Assembly: GCA_963556255.1 (NCBI GenBank) | Contig: OY744605.1 | Span: 66,068,202 to 66,132,201 of the forward strand | Length of the DNA stretch: 64,000 nucleotides | Direction of reading: 5' to 3' | Source of the DNA: Allolobophora icterica | Taxonomy: Eukaryota > Annelida > Clitellata > Crassiclitellata > Lumbricidae | Part shown: piece after piece, positions 1-23,945 of the stretch | How positions within the stretch are numbered: position 1 is the first letter of the stretch | How the letters are laid out: every line of letters begins with the position of its first letter | Program-made: the position numbers and the translations under genes | The notes under the pieces: model-generated | What the model was told of the DNA's origin: nothing | The model's database searches: none | What the model saw: the letters and a program-made list of their open reading frames with translations, nothing else

Positions 1-1030
1 GTACAAAGTAAAATAAGGCAATGTAAAGTAAGGTAATCACTAATTTTAACAACCTTTCTCAACATTACACTTTAAAGCCATGGTCCTGGCATTAAATACT
101 GTGCAGCTGAAGCACAAACAGTAATCTGATTAGGTTGACTGGGAAAGGTGCTTTATAAATCCATAAATACAATACAATACAATCCAACAGCCTGACAATC
201 TCTTTTCAAGTTGCTGCCTAGGCAGTGAGTTTTCAACATCACATGACGCACCAGAATTCAATATCCGGATGCAGAGGCAAAAACCACACATTTGCATAAC
301 CTGCCACTTCACCATCAAAGGAAATTGGCAAAATTTGCTAATGACTCATAGAAACCATTGTGCACACAACTGAATAATTGTATGGTTCTTCTCAGCAAAC
401 TATCAAGGCGAGGTCTGTATCTATAATCTATGTGTAACTGAAGTATCCTTTATACTTGTGTTGGTGTAATTCTTTCGTACAGTCTGGCTTGCATGCAGGT
501 TAGAAGTTCCTTCTGGATATCGTGGAATGTACTGTTTCGAGACATCTGCAGGACCACTGGCTCTCCAAACCTAAAACCAAGAGCCACATGTCTTACAGTT
601 CCAAGTTGCTACCCAAGTTCCATGATCTGAAATTGGGTAGGGATCAAACTGGCATACACATCTGAGGCTAACCATAAAACACTTTTCTTTTTTCTCTGCT
701 CAACTTGTATGTACCTCACAAAAGCCTTGTGTCCAGCTCTTTTGAGAATTGCTTATAGGAGCCATATTCAATGTCTTTAAACATAAAATACCAATATGTA
801 CACCATCAGAACTTACTACAAATATACATACAAACACAGCACCTTTCTGTCAGTGTGGTGTGGAGCAGTCATGAAAGAACAGTCAGTAAATATGGTTTTC
901 ATTTAGTGTCCACACACACATGTGCAAACGCAAACAAACAATTGAACTGAGCACTGAACTGAAAAAAGAACCCCCTGGCTACAAAGATACCACAAACACA
1001 CTTGTCAAAATGCATCTTTTGAATCAGCAA
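1..1030. other. Non-coding stretch, probable USP intron
   Basis: I see no conserved coding exon in this kilobase. It is AT-rich, has short simple-sequence patches near 1-40 and 150-185, and would fall inside the USP gene if that gene continues leftward. Its later exons (rest of the catalytic domain with the His box) are not recognisable anywhere below position 4709, so they probably lie outside the window. Confidence 0.4.
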
Positions 1031-1035
1031 TCACC

Positions 1036-1260
1036 ATGGTCCACTTGTTTATCTTGACAAACTTGGGCTGCTGCAAGACTGTCCTCGCAGATCTGCCGAA
1101 ACATCAGATACGTCAATTACAGTCAGTTCTCAATTGTGCCACAAAATTGCAGTCAACCTCCAAAATATCTGCATGTATATTTATTTTAGAAATATTACAT
1201 TGGCTCCCTGTGGAGGACAGAATCAGATTCAAGAATCAAAATACAGGGCCTTTGTGAGGT
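1036..1260 (+). pseudogene. CR1/L2-type reverse transcriptase C-terminal fragment
   Basis: The conceptual product has the pattern LPKHQIRQLQSVLN followed by ILHWLPVEDRIRFK. This is the usual region just after the catalytic core of CR1/L2/Jockey-group non-LTR reverse transcriptases. It is truncated at both ends and the reading frame is soon lost. A second, more decayed copy of the same stretch occurs near 2041-2200. Both are intronic retrotransposon debris. Confidence 0.65.
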
Positions 1261-1721
1261 TCTTAAAATACGTTATACAAATGCTCAGATGCACAAATAC
1301 ACACACGATCTTCCTTTCTGGACAAACTACAACAGACAGAGTAACCCTAGAAAACACTGTGGATCTATGTAGTCCAATTTTGGGTCAGGTGGGATCACTG
1401 ACTGCTAAATTCTGCAACTCATCCATTCCCACGCTCTTACAAGGTGACTTCAGCAACACTGTACACAGATACTGGTACATACTAACGACAAAGGTAAATT
1501 CTGAAACTGTCGACCCACCGTTGAACCTCTTTCTCGCCGATCACACAGTTGATGGCGACGATAACGATGTTACTGGAACTGGAGGAGGTAGAAGGAATCT
1601 CTACAGCATAAACTGTCTCTGTTTCACTGCGTTCTCTGATTGGCTGCTGGCCGTGTAGACAACGAAAGTAACCATCAGCATAGCTCTCGATTAAAACCAT
1701 CTGCAACAAGCACAGAACGTC

Positions 1722-2360
1722 AGTTGGTACTCAGAGGTCAAAACAAAGAAATACACAGACTCTGTCACAGAGACAAGATTGATCATGACGATACAACTTA
1801 TCGTGAGGAAAGGATTGTAAGCAGAGGATGAATAAAGACGACAGTGCCCATAAGGACATGATCAACAAGGACAGAACTTATCAGAAGGACAAGATCAATA
1901 CAGATAGAAATTGTCAAGAAGATTAAATCAATCATCAAGATATTACTACAGGTAACCACAAGAACTGGATCAAACATAGGGACAGATTGATCATACAGAC
2001 AAGGAGCTACTGTATTTCAATTCTAGTAGGACTGCCAAAGTTCAGAATACATTAGTTCCAGTAAGTTCTTAACTGTGCCAACCAAATGGTGGCCAATAAC
2101 CAAATTACTGCATACACCAGTATCTGAATCCATGTGGCTTTCTGTGGAGGAACAAATTCAATTCAGAATTCACTGATTTAGACAATCCACAATGGTTGGC
2201 ACTGTGCCGGCATAGATCACAGAGTTTTGTGTTCTGTTATGACCCGCCTGGTCATTATAAATAGCTGGTGAAATTTTCCTCACGATCAGTTGTATCGTCA
2301 TGATCCATCTTGTCTCTGTGTATTCCTTTGTTTTGACATCTGAATACCAACTGAGTACCA
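1722..2360. repeat. Inverted repeat, about 95-bp arms
   Basis: Positions about 1722-1813 reappear in reverse complement at about 2264-2360. Both arms contain GTCAAAACAAAG.AATACACAG and GATCATGACGATACAACT. The roughly 450-bp loop has no recognisable gene. This could be a fold-back element or two opposed copies of one repeat. Confidence 0.55.
2041..2200 (+). pseudogene. Decayed CR1/L2 reverse transcriptase fragment
   Basis: The sequence parallels 1060-1260 (CAGTAAGTTCTTAACTGTGCC... then a TGTGGAGGA(A/C) block) but carries several stops. It is a second relic of the same C-terminal reverse transcriptase region. Confidence 0.45.
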
Positions 2361-2559
2361 TCGAACACTATGCTCTGCTGCTCGTGGAGGTTTACAGTTT
2401 CGTTCTGCACATCTACACGAGCTCATTAGACTTTAGTTATCTATATTTAGTAACCTAAACATGTACGTTAGGGACCTCAGCTGCACCACGCTTTCTGCAG
2501 CTTCTCACTGACCTCTCTGCTCTCACAACTGGCATGTCCTCTTTGTTCCGCGTGCCAGG

Positions 2560-2865
2560 ACCACTTTAGTTCAAATTAGATTTTTTTGCCAACATAAGAC
2601 CCTCCCAATGGAATGACCTTTCTTCCTCTCTATGGGTAACCTTACTTTCTGGATCTCTTCCTACATCCCTTTCCATGCTTAAAACCTTTTTCTTCTCTCG
2701 GGGCATTCGCACTGGAAGCGTTACTGAATGGTCTGAGCTGTAAGCGGCGCTATACAAATCTCGACATACGATACGATACCTAAAATCACACTTGTTTAGT
2801 GACCATGCAGGCAGCGCTTTTAGGAAGTGCTGGAAAGGTGCTATATAAATGTTTTGTTACATTAC
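2560..2865 (+). mobile_element. 3' ends of CR1-type non-LTR elements
   Basis: A degenerate C-terminal reading (APLTWNDLPSSLR-like, encoded by CCCTCCCAATGGAATGACCT...) is followed by GGCGCTATACAAAT near 2745. A second tail, GGTGCTATATAAATG, occurs near 2835. These GCGCTATATAAAT ends are the commonest tail in the window and mark 3' termini of CR1/L2-like elements or SINEs using their tails. Confidence 0.55.
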
Positions 2866-3539
2866 ATTCTGATGCAAAGACACAATGACAAAGGACAGGA
2901 CTGATCAGTTTTGATCATAAAAATTACACGACTGATCACTAGGCTTAAGGCACAGATGGAGTAATGACTCTTCATGCACAGTTGCTACCATCCATCACCA
3001 GTAACAGATAGTGAAAATTTATAAATTTACAAAATAGTTATAAGAAACTCAATCTCTATCTTCACCGAGTCGTTCTTTGTTTCTCCCTGCACCTGAAGAA
3101 ACCTCATATTCTCCACGTAACCTCAGTCTATTCCATCACAGTGTCTTATTCACTCTGTACTTATTTTTCTTGCACTTCTCAATATGCTGAGCATCCATCT
3201 AAACATTCTTATCTCAGTTCTTCACCAGCTATTTATAAGTGTCAGATTCAACAGCCAGGGCTCAAGCTATCTACAGTCTAGGAAAGGCCTCATGCTGGCT
3301 GCCTAAATCTTTCAACAGACTCTTCTGCTGGATTCCTTTGGAATACAGCAGAGACGAAACACAGGATAAATACACAAGAACACTGGTAGTATCAGACATT
3401 TTCACAATGCCTAATTGTAACAACATCTACCAAATGCAGGTGCAGAAAAAAAGAGTCAAGTTACATGACAGAAGTATGTATGTATTCAATGCTGCCATCT
3501 CAGAACTCTTCTCTTGTCCCAGGAATCTCTATATACATG

Positions 3540-4256
3540 TATACATGTATATTCAATTCAATTCAATTCAATATCGTTTATTGCCACCTTGACAGTTGTA
3601 ACACAATCTATACATATATCAATTATTTCGCAAGGAGTCTAGGAAGGCAAAAGGAAGACCCAAAGGGACCAAGGTCCCGCTGACGGGCCGCCTATACATG
3701 TGAATTGTCAAGACAGATTAAGATAAGAAGCAGAGAAGGAAGATGAAGGAAGAAAAAAAGAAGCTCAAAGAGAGCATAACCAAAAAGAAAAATAACCATC
3801 TAGGTAATCTTAACTACTCTTAACTAAATTTAGCTCTCGCCAGAGGCCATTCAGCCGACCTCCCTGCACCCCCACGCCGCACACACACCCACCGAACAGA
3901 ATATAGCAGGACGTTTCTGAGTGGAGGCACATTTGGAAGTTCCTCGGTTTAGTTCCAGGTGATCACGAACTAAGTAGAAAATCTTTAAGATTTTTTTTGA
4001 AAGCATAATAAGTGGTAGCGGAGCGGATAACCTGAGGGATTGATTTCCATAGCATAGGGCCTGAAGATTTAATGCAAAACCCTCGTAAATTTGTACGCGC
4101 CCTGTCAGGGCGGTACGTGTGAGCATTTCTTGTTTGATAAGCGTGAACTTGCGAGCCTAAAGTGAAGTACCCTTCAAAGGACGCTGGTAGCAGTTTGTGC
4201 TCATATTGATAAAGGAATTTCCCTATCTGGAGGACTCTGATTTGGTCTATTTTTAA

Positions 4257-4260
<4 letters not shown>
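3540..4260 (-). mobile_element. CR1/L2 non-LTR element, 3' part
   Basis: On the minus strand a C-terminal reverse transcriptase reading runs from about 4260 to 3965: DQIRVLQIGKFLYQYEHKLL, then RARTNLRGFCIKSSGPMLW. It is followed by a 3' UTR and a tandem ATTGAATTGAATTGAAT tail at 3540-3572. The 3' UTR has the conserved GGACC...GGTCCCGCTGACGGG box near 3665-3690 that recurs at 53.4 kb and 59.0 kb. The 5' part is absent, and an (AT)n(GT)n run abuts it at 4261. Confidence 0.7.

Positions 4261-4318
<58 letters not shown>
4261..4318. repeat. (AT)n(GT)n microsatellite
   Basis: A pure AT dinucleotide run passes directly into a GT run. It adjoins the truncated end of the CR1/L2 fragment. Confidence 0.95.
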
Positions 4319-4708
4319 ATTTATGTATGTCTGTATGCACTTGTGTACTGCTCATGAGTAGACAGCCTTGAATGGGCGCTATGTAAATGTTCTTTGTGTG
4401 TACATGTATGCATATTTCTGTATGTATGAATTTGTGTAGATTCATATGTTTGTATGTATATGTACACATGAATTAATGTACGAATTTATGCATACTGTAT
4501 CCAATTGTAACTGGGCACATTTACATAGGGCCTCTTCATGAAAACTCATCAGAGGTGCTTCCTAACCCACAACACAATGACCAAAAACAACGGTCTTCAT
4601 ATGTATTTTCTTAAAGTACAGTGCATGTATGTTTGTACGCACTAAATGCGTTTAGCAAGACAATTAATAATAGGACAGTGTAGGCCTACTATCAGAATGA
4701 GTACTCAC

Positions 4709-5041
4709 CTGATCCTCAGGAATTTTTGTGTCGTTGGCAAGCATGGATCGAAGTTCGGCCACAGTGCTGCCAGGGTTCATAAGCAGCCCAATCCTCACTT
4801 GCTTAGGAGTGGCACTAAGGTAGACAACTGTGACACAGACCGGCGGTCGAACGATGTGAGGTATAGGTAGTGACACAGAGAGGAACGGGTCAAACGTATT
4901 GCTATGGTAACTGCAATTGGGGCAGGTCAACGATGACTGGTAAAGTGCTTGGAAGAGGTCGTAGATGAAGCTGTTGTTACATCGCGCGTGATTGGCCAGT
5001 GCTTCAGCCGCGACAACCTCGTCTGGCCGGCCATGACTTGC
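4709..5041 (-). CDS. USP31/USP43: USP31/USP43-type deubiquitinase, coding exon 2
   Basis: This 333-bp exon (111 codons, phase 0 at both ends) continues the deubiquitinase begun at 8051. The acceptor is CCATTGTAG before 5041 and the donor is CAG|GTGAGTAC at 4709/4708. The product contains LTCPNCSYHSNTFDPF and SVSLPIPHIVRPP, which match the USP31/USP43 subfamily directly after the first half of the catalytic domain. CPNC is the first half of the zinc-ribbon pair in the USP fingers region. The following exons, with the catalytic His and Asn/Asp boxes, were not found downstream, so the gene is cut by the window edge. Confidence 0.9.
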
Positions 5042-5688
5042 CTACAATGGCCACAAGAAGCAAATCCCTATCACGCAAATAACTGCAACGAAGTAAATAA
5101 CAATGACACTTATGTAATGATAACTTCGTGATTACGTAAAAATAATTATAATGACATGACCATAAAAATAATAATACTAATAAAATAACAATACTACTAC
5201 TACTAATAATAATAATAACAACAGTGGAGCATTACAGTGATAAAGTGATGACTTAACTGTTCCAGAGATTTTCATTTATTTATTTTAAACAATCCTGATG
5301 GATAATTTTATTTTGGAATTTCTCATTAAGCCCAAACAACCCCAGCCTACTCCTTCAGCCACTCTGAACTTCAAATCCTTGCTCTATCCCAGCCAGCAGC
5401 AAACTCTGAACAAACAGCGGCAGAAGCTATAAATCAAAGTAATTTACAGTGTGCCAAACAGACAGTGACTTAGTTCAAACCCCAAGGCGCTTCTCTAATC
5501 CATTGCAAATAGCAACTAGACGGTAAAATCCTTCTCGACTGTTTTCAATAATTCAGAGGTCAGAGAGGCGAGTGCTTGCAGGTCAACAGCAGTCTGCCAA
5601 AGGATACAACACCACACTTGTGGTGTCATGGTGGTAACGATGGTGGTGAAGGTGGTGAAGGTGGTGGTGGAGGAGGTGCTGATTATGG

Positions 5689-5788
<100 letters not shown>

Positions 5789-6164
5789 GATGGTGAAGGG
5801 CAGGCAGTGGAGGTGTTGGTAGTGGTGGTGGCAGCGAAGATAGTGGTGGTGGCAGCGAAGGTCGAGGTGGTGGCCACGGTATGTGGTAGTGGTGCTGTTA
5901 GTCCTGTTGCTGCTGGGAATTAAATCAATCTGTGGTGTGCTGCAAAAGTAAAGGTAACACAATTGTTTATTTGCTTCTTACAAAAGTTGGTCCCACTGTT
6001 GAAGGAAAACATGACCACGATAATTTTCCACTGGCAAGACATCTCTTTTAACCTACAAACTTGTTATCTTGCTATGGGTGATTCACTACAGCTGCTACTT
6101 CATGATGAGACTGTGCATGCAGGGATTGGGGCATGCAAGCATAATAGTAGTTAGTGGTCTGGAA

Positions 6165-6318
6165 TGTCAACCATGAAGTCAGTGTTCAAATCTTACTAGG
6201 AAAGAAAAAATGCTTTGAGATGTCTGCTCAACTTGCACGACCCAATGAACTTTGGCCGTGCTGGAGTCGGGAGCACCTCTGAGTAGCCACCTTGAAGAGG
6301 TGCTATATAAATACTCGA
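6165..6318 (+). mobile_element. SINE copy with CR1-type tail
   Basis: A weak B-box-like GTTCAAATCTTAC near 6189 is followed by the conserved body GTCGGGAGCACCTCTGAGTAG and the tail GAGGTGCTATATAAATAC. The same body and tail recur in reverse orientation at 32.3-32.5 kb with an intact tRNA-like head. Confidence 0.6.
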
Positions 6319-6361
6319 ATGAATGAACTCAGCTGTTACATTAGAACACTGACCGTACATT

Positions 6362-6590
6362 ATGATATCTTCACCTCTTGCTATCCCTCCACAGGACTTT
6401 CCCTCAAAACGGAAAACACTGTTCTTTCACAAATCCTATCCTGATTCCTCCTCTTTCCCCTTACCCCCTCACCATTTCAAATGTAAACACCATCCACCTG
6501 AGCCGTCTGACTGCCTGAACCCTCTGGATCTTGACCTGGAACCAATTCGGACTCTACCTGCATATCGACTTTGTTTCGACTAAGCGACTG
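6362..6590 (+). pseudogene. CR1-type ORF2 C-terminal fragment
   Basis: The reading ISSPLAIPPQDFPSKRKTLF then FHKSYPDSS closely parallels the minus-strand fragment at 49644-49958 (TSPLAISPQVFHTKLKTLLF). Both are the extreme C-terminus of the same CR1-like family. No 5' part remains. Confidence 0.65.
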
Positions 6591-6599
6591 TGAATAAGC

Positions 6600-6790
6600 T
6601 GGTTCCTGCGACTCTGCATTATTGGGTGCTGCAGAAGTCTCAAGATTACGATTATGATGGGTTGATGGATAGAATTGGCAGTGAGGGGAGGATTGGCCAT
6701 TTGCCAAAGGCGATATAAATGAAGCTGCCAACACTTCACACCAAAAGCTGCTTCAGAGTTAGCTTAATGAGGACTGTTTGTCTTCTTCTA
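6600..6790 (+). mobile_element. SINE fragment (body and CTT tail)
   Basis: The block GGGGAGGATTGGCCA, AAGCTGCCAACACTTCA and the CTTCTTCTATCTTCC tail match the bodies of the SINEs at 9455-9730 and 9893-10170. The tRNA-like head is missing or too diverged to see. Confidence 0.6.
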
Positions 6791-7166
6791 TCTTCCTCTT
6801 CTTCTTTTGCTGCTGTGTCTCAAACTTACTTTGCAATGTTTGAAGGACCAGACACCTAAACTGAACCACCTGGTCTTGTCATGCTTCCAGGACCAACCCA
6901 GTTTTTACCTGGCTTAACATCTGATTTCAAGGACTACTTTCTTAGTTTAGCCAGGTGGGACAATGTTAACGTTTATGCCATTTGCCTTGGCGGCCAAGCT
7001 TTGAATCCTAGTGCAACACGTAAAATTAACAACTTGTTGCTAAGCCAATCAAAGTCAAACTCTGCTTGCAAGATTGATGAAATGTGTTCCAGAGGGATGT
7101 TTAAAGTCCTAACAGTACTATGCAGAGCAGAGATATATCTACGGCTGATAGTTCTAAAGATCTTAC

Positions 7167-8051
7167 CTTATTGGCTCTGTACTTCTTCTTCACGGCAATG
7201 TTGAGATCTTCGTGTATTTTATCCAGTAGCCACAGCAGGAATTCCTGCGCGTCGTGCTGGGCAAAACCTCGGTACTGATTGCCATACTTTCCCACTGTGG
7301 CCTTGAAATCAGCCGATATTTCCGAAGCATAGCGACACGTCCATAGGCTTTTCAGAAGCGTTGCTAAATTCTCAGTCAGCTCTCCACGTGTGCCATATTT
7401 CTTGGCATTTTGCTTGTTGTTTCGTTTGATATCGTCTTTGTACTGATCGCTAATAAAATATATAACAAGCTGTTCGGTGTTACTTAGGCATTGCAACACT
7501 GCATTCATGAAGCAGGTATTGCCATGATTGTGTATTCCAATGACGCCTGGAAAACCGTTTCCACGCGGATCTGACTTTAACGTCAGTTTCGGTGCACACA
7601 GAGCAGAATTTTTACCCTTGAAAGCATTCCACGCGTCCTCACTCTCACCAGCTGAGCTCGACTTCGACTGAGCTCTGGCCTTCACCGGTTTGAAACTGGC
7701 GGCTGGCTGCGATGAGGTCGATATCTGTCGTAAAAGTTTGTGTACTAAATGCCCGAACGATTGTAAGATCAGTCTCCTCGATTTTTTCTTATGGTCCATC
7801 GTGTACGACTGATGAAGTAGACTAGGAGAGTACACGAAATCAAGTTTTCGAAGGTCGGTTGCTCGGCTGCCGCTGCCGTTCTGGGCGTCTTTCGAATGCA
7901 GTAGACGCGGCAGGCTGTGACTTCCTGACCGGCATGAAGGAGGGCCTAAGGGGCGTCTGTGCGTGAGACGGCTTTCGTCCGGTTCGGAATCGTAACCGAA
8001 TTCCTCTTCGGCCGTAGATGCCTTGCGACCGCCTGGTACCTTCTGCTCCAT
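7167..8051 (-). CDS. USP31/USP43: USP31/USP43-type deubiquitinase, coding exon 1
   Basis: This exon encodes the first 295 residues of a cysteine deubiquitinase that removes ubiquitin from substrate proteins. I start at ATG 8051 (MEQKVPGG); a TTG three codons upstream is not a usual start. The first 165 residues are low-complexity and basic, as expected for the N-terminal extension of this subfamily. The catalytic domain opens at GVIGIHNHGNTCFMNAVLQC, with the catalytic Cys at residue 180. QHDAQEFLLWLLDKIHEDLN at 265-284 is the second conserved box. The donor is AATAAG|GTAAGATC at 7167/7166, phase 0, and joins exon 4709-5041 in frame. The subfamily call rests on the Cys-box context and the exon 2 match; which of the two vertebrate paralogues is nearer cannot be decided. 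Confidence 0.9.
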
Positions 8052-8129
8052 TTTATGCAACTAGTTGAACAACACGCGGATGTCAACATTCACTTGCTTA
8101 CAAAATGCACGATAGAAGACGGACGACTA

Positions 8130-8170
8130 CAACCCCCTTCCTGTTTCCCTACAACCGCCATGATGTCATC
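8130..8170 (-). promoter_or_regulatory. Putative USP core promoter elements
   Basis: Within 80-120 bp upstream of the USP start codon, read on the minus strand, lie an ATF/CREB-like TGACATCA (8161-8168), an abutting YY1-like ATGGCGG (8155-8161) and an ETS-like CAGGAAG (8137-8143). This grouping is typical of TATA-less housekeeping promoters. Function is inferred from motif identity and position only. Confidence 0.4.
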
Positions 8171-8184
8171 CCCCAACTAGCTAA

Positions 8185-9000
8185 TAATAGAATAAAACTA
8201 TAGCGAAAGATACACGCAGCACTTGTTTTGCTCATACACAGACTACGAATGCGCGACTTAGAGAAACTTTAGCCGAAATATTATGCAAACTCAAGAAAAC
8301 AAGCAAACAACTCCCACGCTTGATGTCACGACTCACGAGTCTAAACGCTATCATCAAAGTTTGGTGATCTGTGAGAGAAGAAAAACTTGAATAAAGGATT
8401 ACGCTGTCTTGCTTGGCAGACTTTGCTATAGTAGCCTAGTGTTGCAAAAATAAAGTAGTATATGCACCTTGCCGCCAGCTGCAACATGCCATTCATCTGA
8501 CTAATGTTTTCTCATACTACTTGCTGGATGTAATTTTGAATCATGTAGGCACAGTTAGAATCGTACTTACCTGTCGGATGAAGGAAAGAACGTAAAGGTA
8601 GTTGCAATGTGGCCCGTGTATGTCTACGCGTGTGATATTTAAAAAACCACTTCAACTAAATCCAGTCCAAACTGCGGCCACTTCGAATGATCAGTGTTCG
8701 CTTTAAAGCAAAACATTTCCGTTTGACGTGTGAGACATTCATTACTTTGTATCAGTTTTGTCGTGAAGTGGTCTTGGGCAGTTCATTAGCATAGCCGCTT
8801 CAGGCCCTATAGGCCTATATATAACAGAATCCTTGGCCCTATAACAGAGCATCGTGAAGTGGCATACACTCGAGTCTGGACTCCGTAGGAGAATGGTTAG
8901 TCTAAATATAGATGTACACGTTTTAATAATCGACCGCATAACCTCGACCCTGCTTATTTTCAACGAGTTGATCGGGCGAGTTCCTTCACCACCGCTGCCC
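8185..9000. other. Intergenic region upstream of USP
   Basis: I see no gene, RNA or clear repeat family in this stretch up to the 9-bp target duplication of the MITE at 9003. It contains an ATAGGCCTATATATA patch near 8811. Confidence 0.5.
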
Positions 9001-9002
9001 GT

Positions 9003-9437
9003 CAGTGTTTAATCTAGACCCCCTCTTCTGGGAGGTAAACAAGGTTTCTGGGGGGGGGGGGTCAACGAATTTACACAAGAATTTGTCTGTGATATTTCAT
9101 CCATCTTGAAAAAGTTTCTGACTTTTCCTAATTTCATCTTAAAAAAAGTTGATGACTTTTTTTAGTCCTTCGTTCGATTTTGTACAGCACTCTCTCAAAA
9201 AAGTTGATGACCTTTTTTAGTCCTTCGTTCGATTTTGTACAGCACTCTCTCAAAAAAGTTGACCTTTTTTTAGGAAATCATCTCTCTGGGGGTGGGGGAA
9301 ACCATGTATCCGCATGTATCCTTGGGGGGGGGAAATTTTCCTCCCCTAAAGGTCTCTACATTGTAATATTGCTGGCCTCTGGGGGGACATCAATCCTTGG
9401 GGGGACATTCCCCCAAGGACGTCTAGATTAAACACTG
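9003..9437. mobile_element. MITE with 9-bp TSD (CAGTGTTTAATCTAG family), copy 1
   Basis: The terminal inverted repeats are CAGTGTTTAATCTAGAC and its complement at the right end. The flanking GCTGCCCGT occurs at 8994-9002 and 9438-9446, a perfect 9-bp target duplication. Inside are G-runs near both ends and a tandem repeat of a unit containing AAAAAAGTTGATGACC and GTCCTTCGTTCGATTTTGTA. There is no coding capacity. A 9-bp duplication suits Mutator- or Merlin-like transposases rather than hAT. Further copies are at 44282 and 47919. Confidence 0.9.
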
Positions 9438-9454
9438 GCTGCCCGTTTAATGGG

Positions 9455-9730
9455 AGCCACGCCCTTCTAATGGTTAGTGTGCTGGACTTTCAACCGAGAG
9501 GTCGGACGTTTAAATCTCCGCCAAAGGCAGAAAATTTTCAAGATTTCTGCAACCCTAGCCAATTCAGCTGTATGGAGTACATGGTTGGTGGGAAGATGGA
9601 ATGACAAGGGAGAGGCCAATGATTGGCCACCTGCCCTCATGTGTCAAGGCTAAGAAAAATGAAGTCGCTAACACTTCATACTCACGGCTGCTTCCCAGGC
9701 AAGCTAAAGGGACTGTTCTTCTTTTCTTCT
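9455..9730 (+). mobile_element. tRNA-derived SINE, plus strand, copy 1
   Basis: The head has an A-box-like TGGTTAGTGTGCTGGACT and a mutated B-box GACGTTTAAATCTCC. A body with GAGAGGCCAATGATTGGCC and AATGAAGTCGCTAACACTTC follows, ending in a CTTCTTTTCTTC tail. The spacing is tRNA-like, and the second copy 430 bp away shares the whole body, so this is a SINE rather than a tRNA gene. Confidence 0.8.
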
Positions 9731-9892
9731 CCCATAGGTGCATATATATACAGTGTACAGTGCAGAAGCTGACAAGTATTTGTTATTATTTTTTTCGGTT
9801 TTAACCCAAAGGACTAGGATGCAGACAGACTAAAATTATATCAGCTTCGTTTGATCTATAATTGTTTATTATTTTCAATATATTTATTGGGG

Positions 9893-10175
9893 GTGCACTA
9901 AAGTCTAGCAGTTAGCTTGCTGAATTGTCATTGAGAGGTCGGGGGTTCAAATCCCTGCTAGGGCAGTAATTTGTGTTGCGATTTCTGTTCCACCTGTGCC
10001 CCTTAGTCAATTCAGCTATAATGATTACACTGACAACGGGAAGATTAGATGGTGAGGGAGAGGACTGGCCACCCATCCTTACATGCCGAGGCTAAGAAAA
10101 ATGAAGTCGCTAACACTTCATACGCATGGATGCCCAAGGATAGCTAAAGGAACTGCTCTTCTTCTTCCAAAGTTA
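9893..10175 (+). mobile_element. tRNA-derived SINE, plus strand, copy 2
   Basis: The A-box-like region (TCTAGCAGTTAGCTTGCTG) and a good B-box (GGGGTTCAAATCCC) head the same body as copy 1 (GGAGAGGACTGGCCACCC, AATGAAGTCGCTAACACTTC). The tail is CTTCTTCTTCC. Minus-strand members of the family lie in the 39-40 kb array. Confidence 0.85.
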
Positions 10176-11254
10176 TTGATACAGTTGTTCAAGCTTGAAC
10201 CACAGAATTCATGCCTATGCATCACATATGTTTAAAACAAGTGACTTCATCACCTCACACAACAGTGTCCCGCAAGTTGGACAATCACCTTGTAGTCCAT
10301 AGAATCAGAGATTCAATAGAACCGACATTAATCAAGGGCAGTGAGTAAGTCCATAAAGCACAATAGCTCAGTGTCATCATCAACCGATGCTTAGTTATGT
10401 AACATGGTGGTGCCACAGAAGACAAAATAAGTGGGCAGGGTGGCAAGTCCTTTCCCTTCTGTTGGTAATTCCAAAATGGCCTAATCTAATCACTGCTAAA
10501 AGTTCAATAACAGAATGCAAAAGGCATTCATTGGTTGCATTAAGCATAGCCAAGTTCACGAAGCTTGCTGTATGTTGCTAGAATAACAGCCCTCTGAAAT
10601 CAACTTCTGCTCTGCAGAGACATGAACTTGCTGACCTCTAGTTTTTCAGTCTAGCTAACACACTACATTGCACCATACCGGTGACTAAGTATAGCTATGC
10701 AATGCCAACAGGTTCTTCTTGAAAAGCGCTATATAAATAATCGGATACATTCATACATTGGCCTGAGATTAATATTTGGTTTAACTCCACGTTGCCATTA
10801 ATACTCGACTGCACTTACGATGTTGTATTTCAAGTTATCAAGCATACTAAGCAGCAGAACTTGTAACTTTTCATTTCACATAAATCCTTTGTTTAGGAAT
10901 TTTTAAAAACAACATGTCTCATTGCACGTGAGTAAACATTAGAAAGAAATCTTTTAAAGCATACAAAAGTCATATGCTGTATATTCAACGCATCTTTTAA
11001 AACACATTTTGCTGCATCTTCAGTAAATGCTTAACTTCAAAGTCAGACATTTTTCTAACAAACGACCACAAGATCGATTAGAACAGATGAATGGCATCGA
11101 TCTGGATGAGGCAAAAGATTTCAAAGACTTTCCAAGTTATGGGAGATGTCTAACGTAACAATATTCAAAACATCACTCCTAGTGTCAAGCCAGTCTCACA
11201 AAAACATGGCGATACAAGCATGGCACCAAGGCCAACGCCATCTGCACAGTCATC
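10176..11254. other. Intergenic region downstream of COPS4
   Basis: No coding exon is apparent. A short CR1/SINE tail (AAGCGCTATATAAATAATC) sits at about 10722-10742. The part next to 11254 would carry the COPS4 3' UTR on the minus strand; I could not choose a polyadenylation site. Confidence 0.45.
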
Positions 11255-23857
<12,603 letters not shown>

Positions 23858-23924
23858 CTTAATTCAGTAAAACAAACTCAACCATAGATTTCTAAAACAG
23901 CCGATATATTTTAATCTGTATCAT

Positions 23925-23945
23925 GACCATGCGCATGCGCCATAC
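23925..23945 (-). promoter_or_regulatory. NRF1-like site upstream of COPS4
   Basis: TGCGCATGCGCC (23930-23941) is a near-perfect palindromic NRF1 consensus 73-84 bp upstream of the start codon. With the TISU-like start it suggests a TATA-less housekeeping promoter. This is motif-based only. Confidence 0.55.

Noticed and set aside
9465..9530. tRNA gene on the plus strand
   Set aside because: The B-box is mutated and the sequence continues into the same SINE body as at 9893 and 40125.
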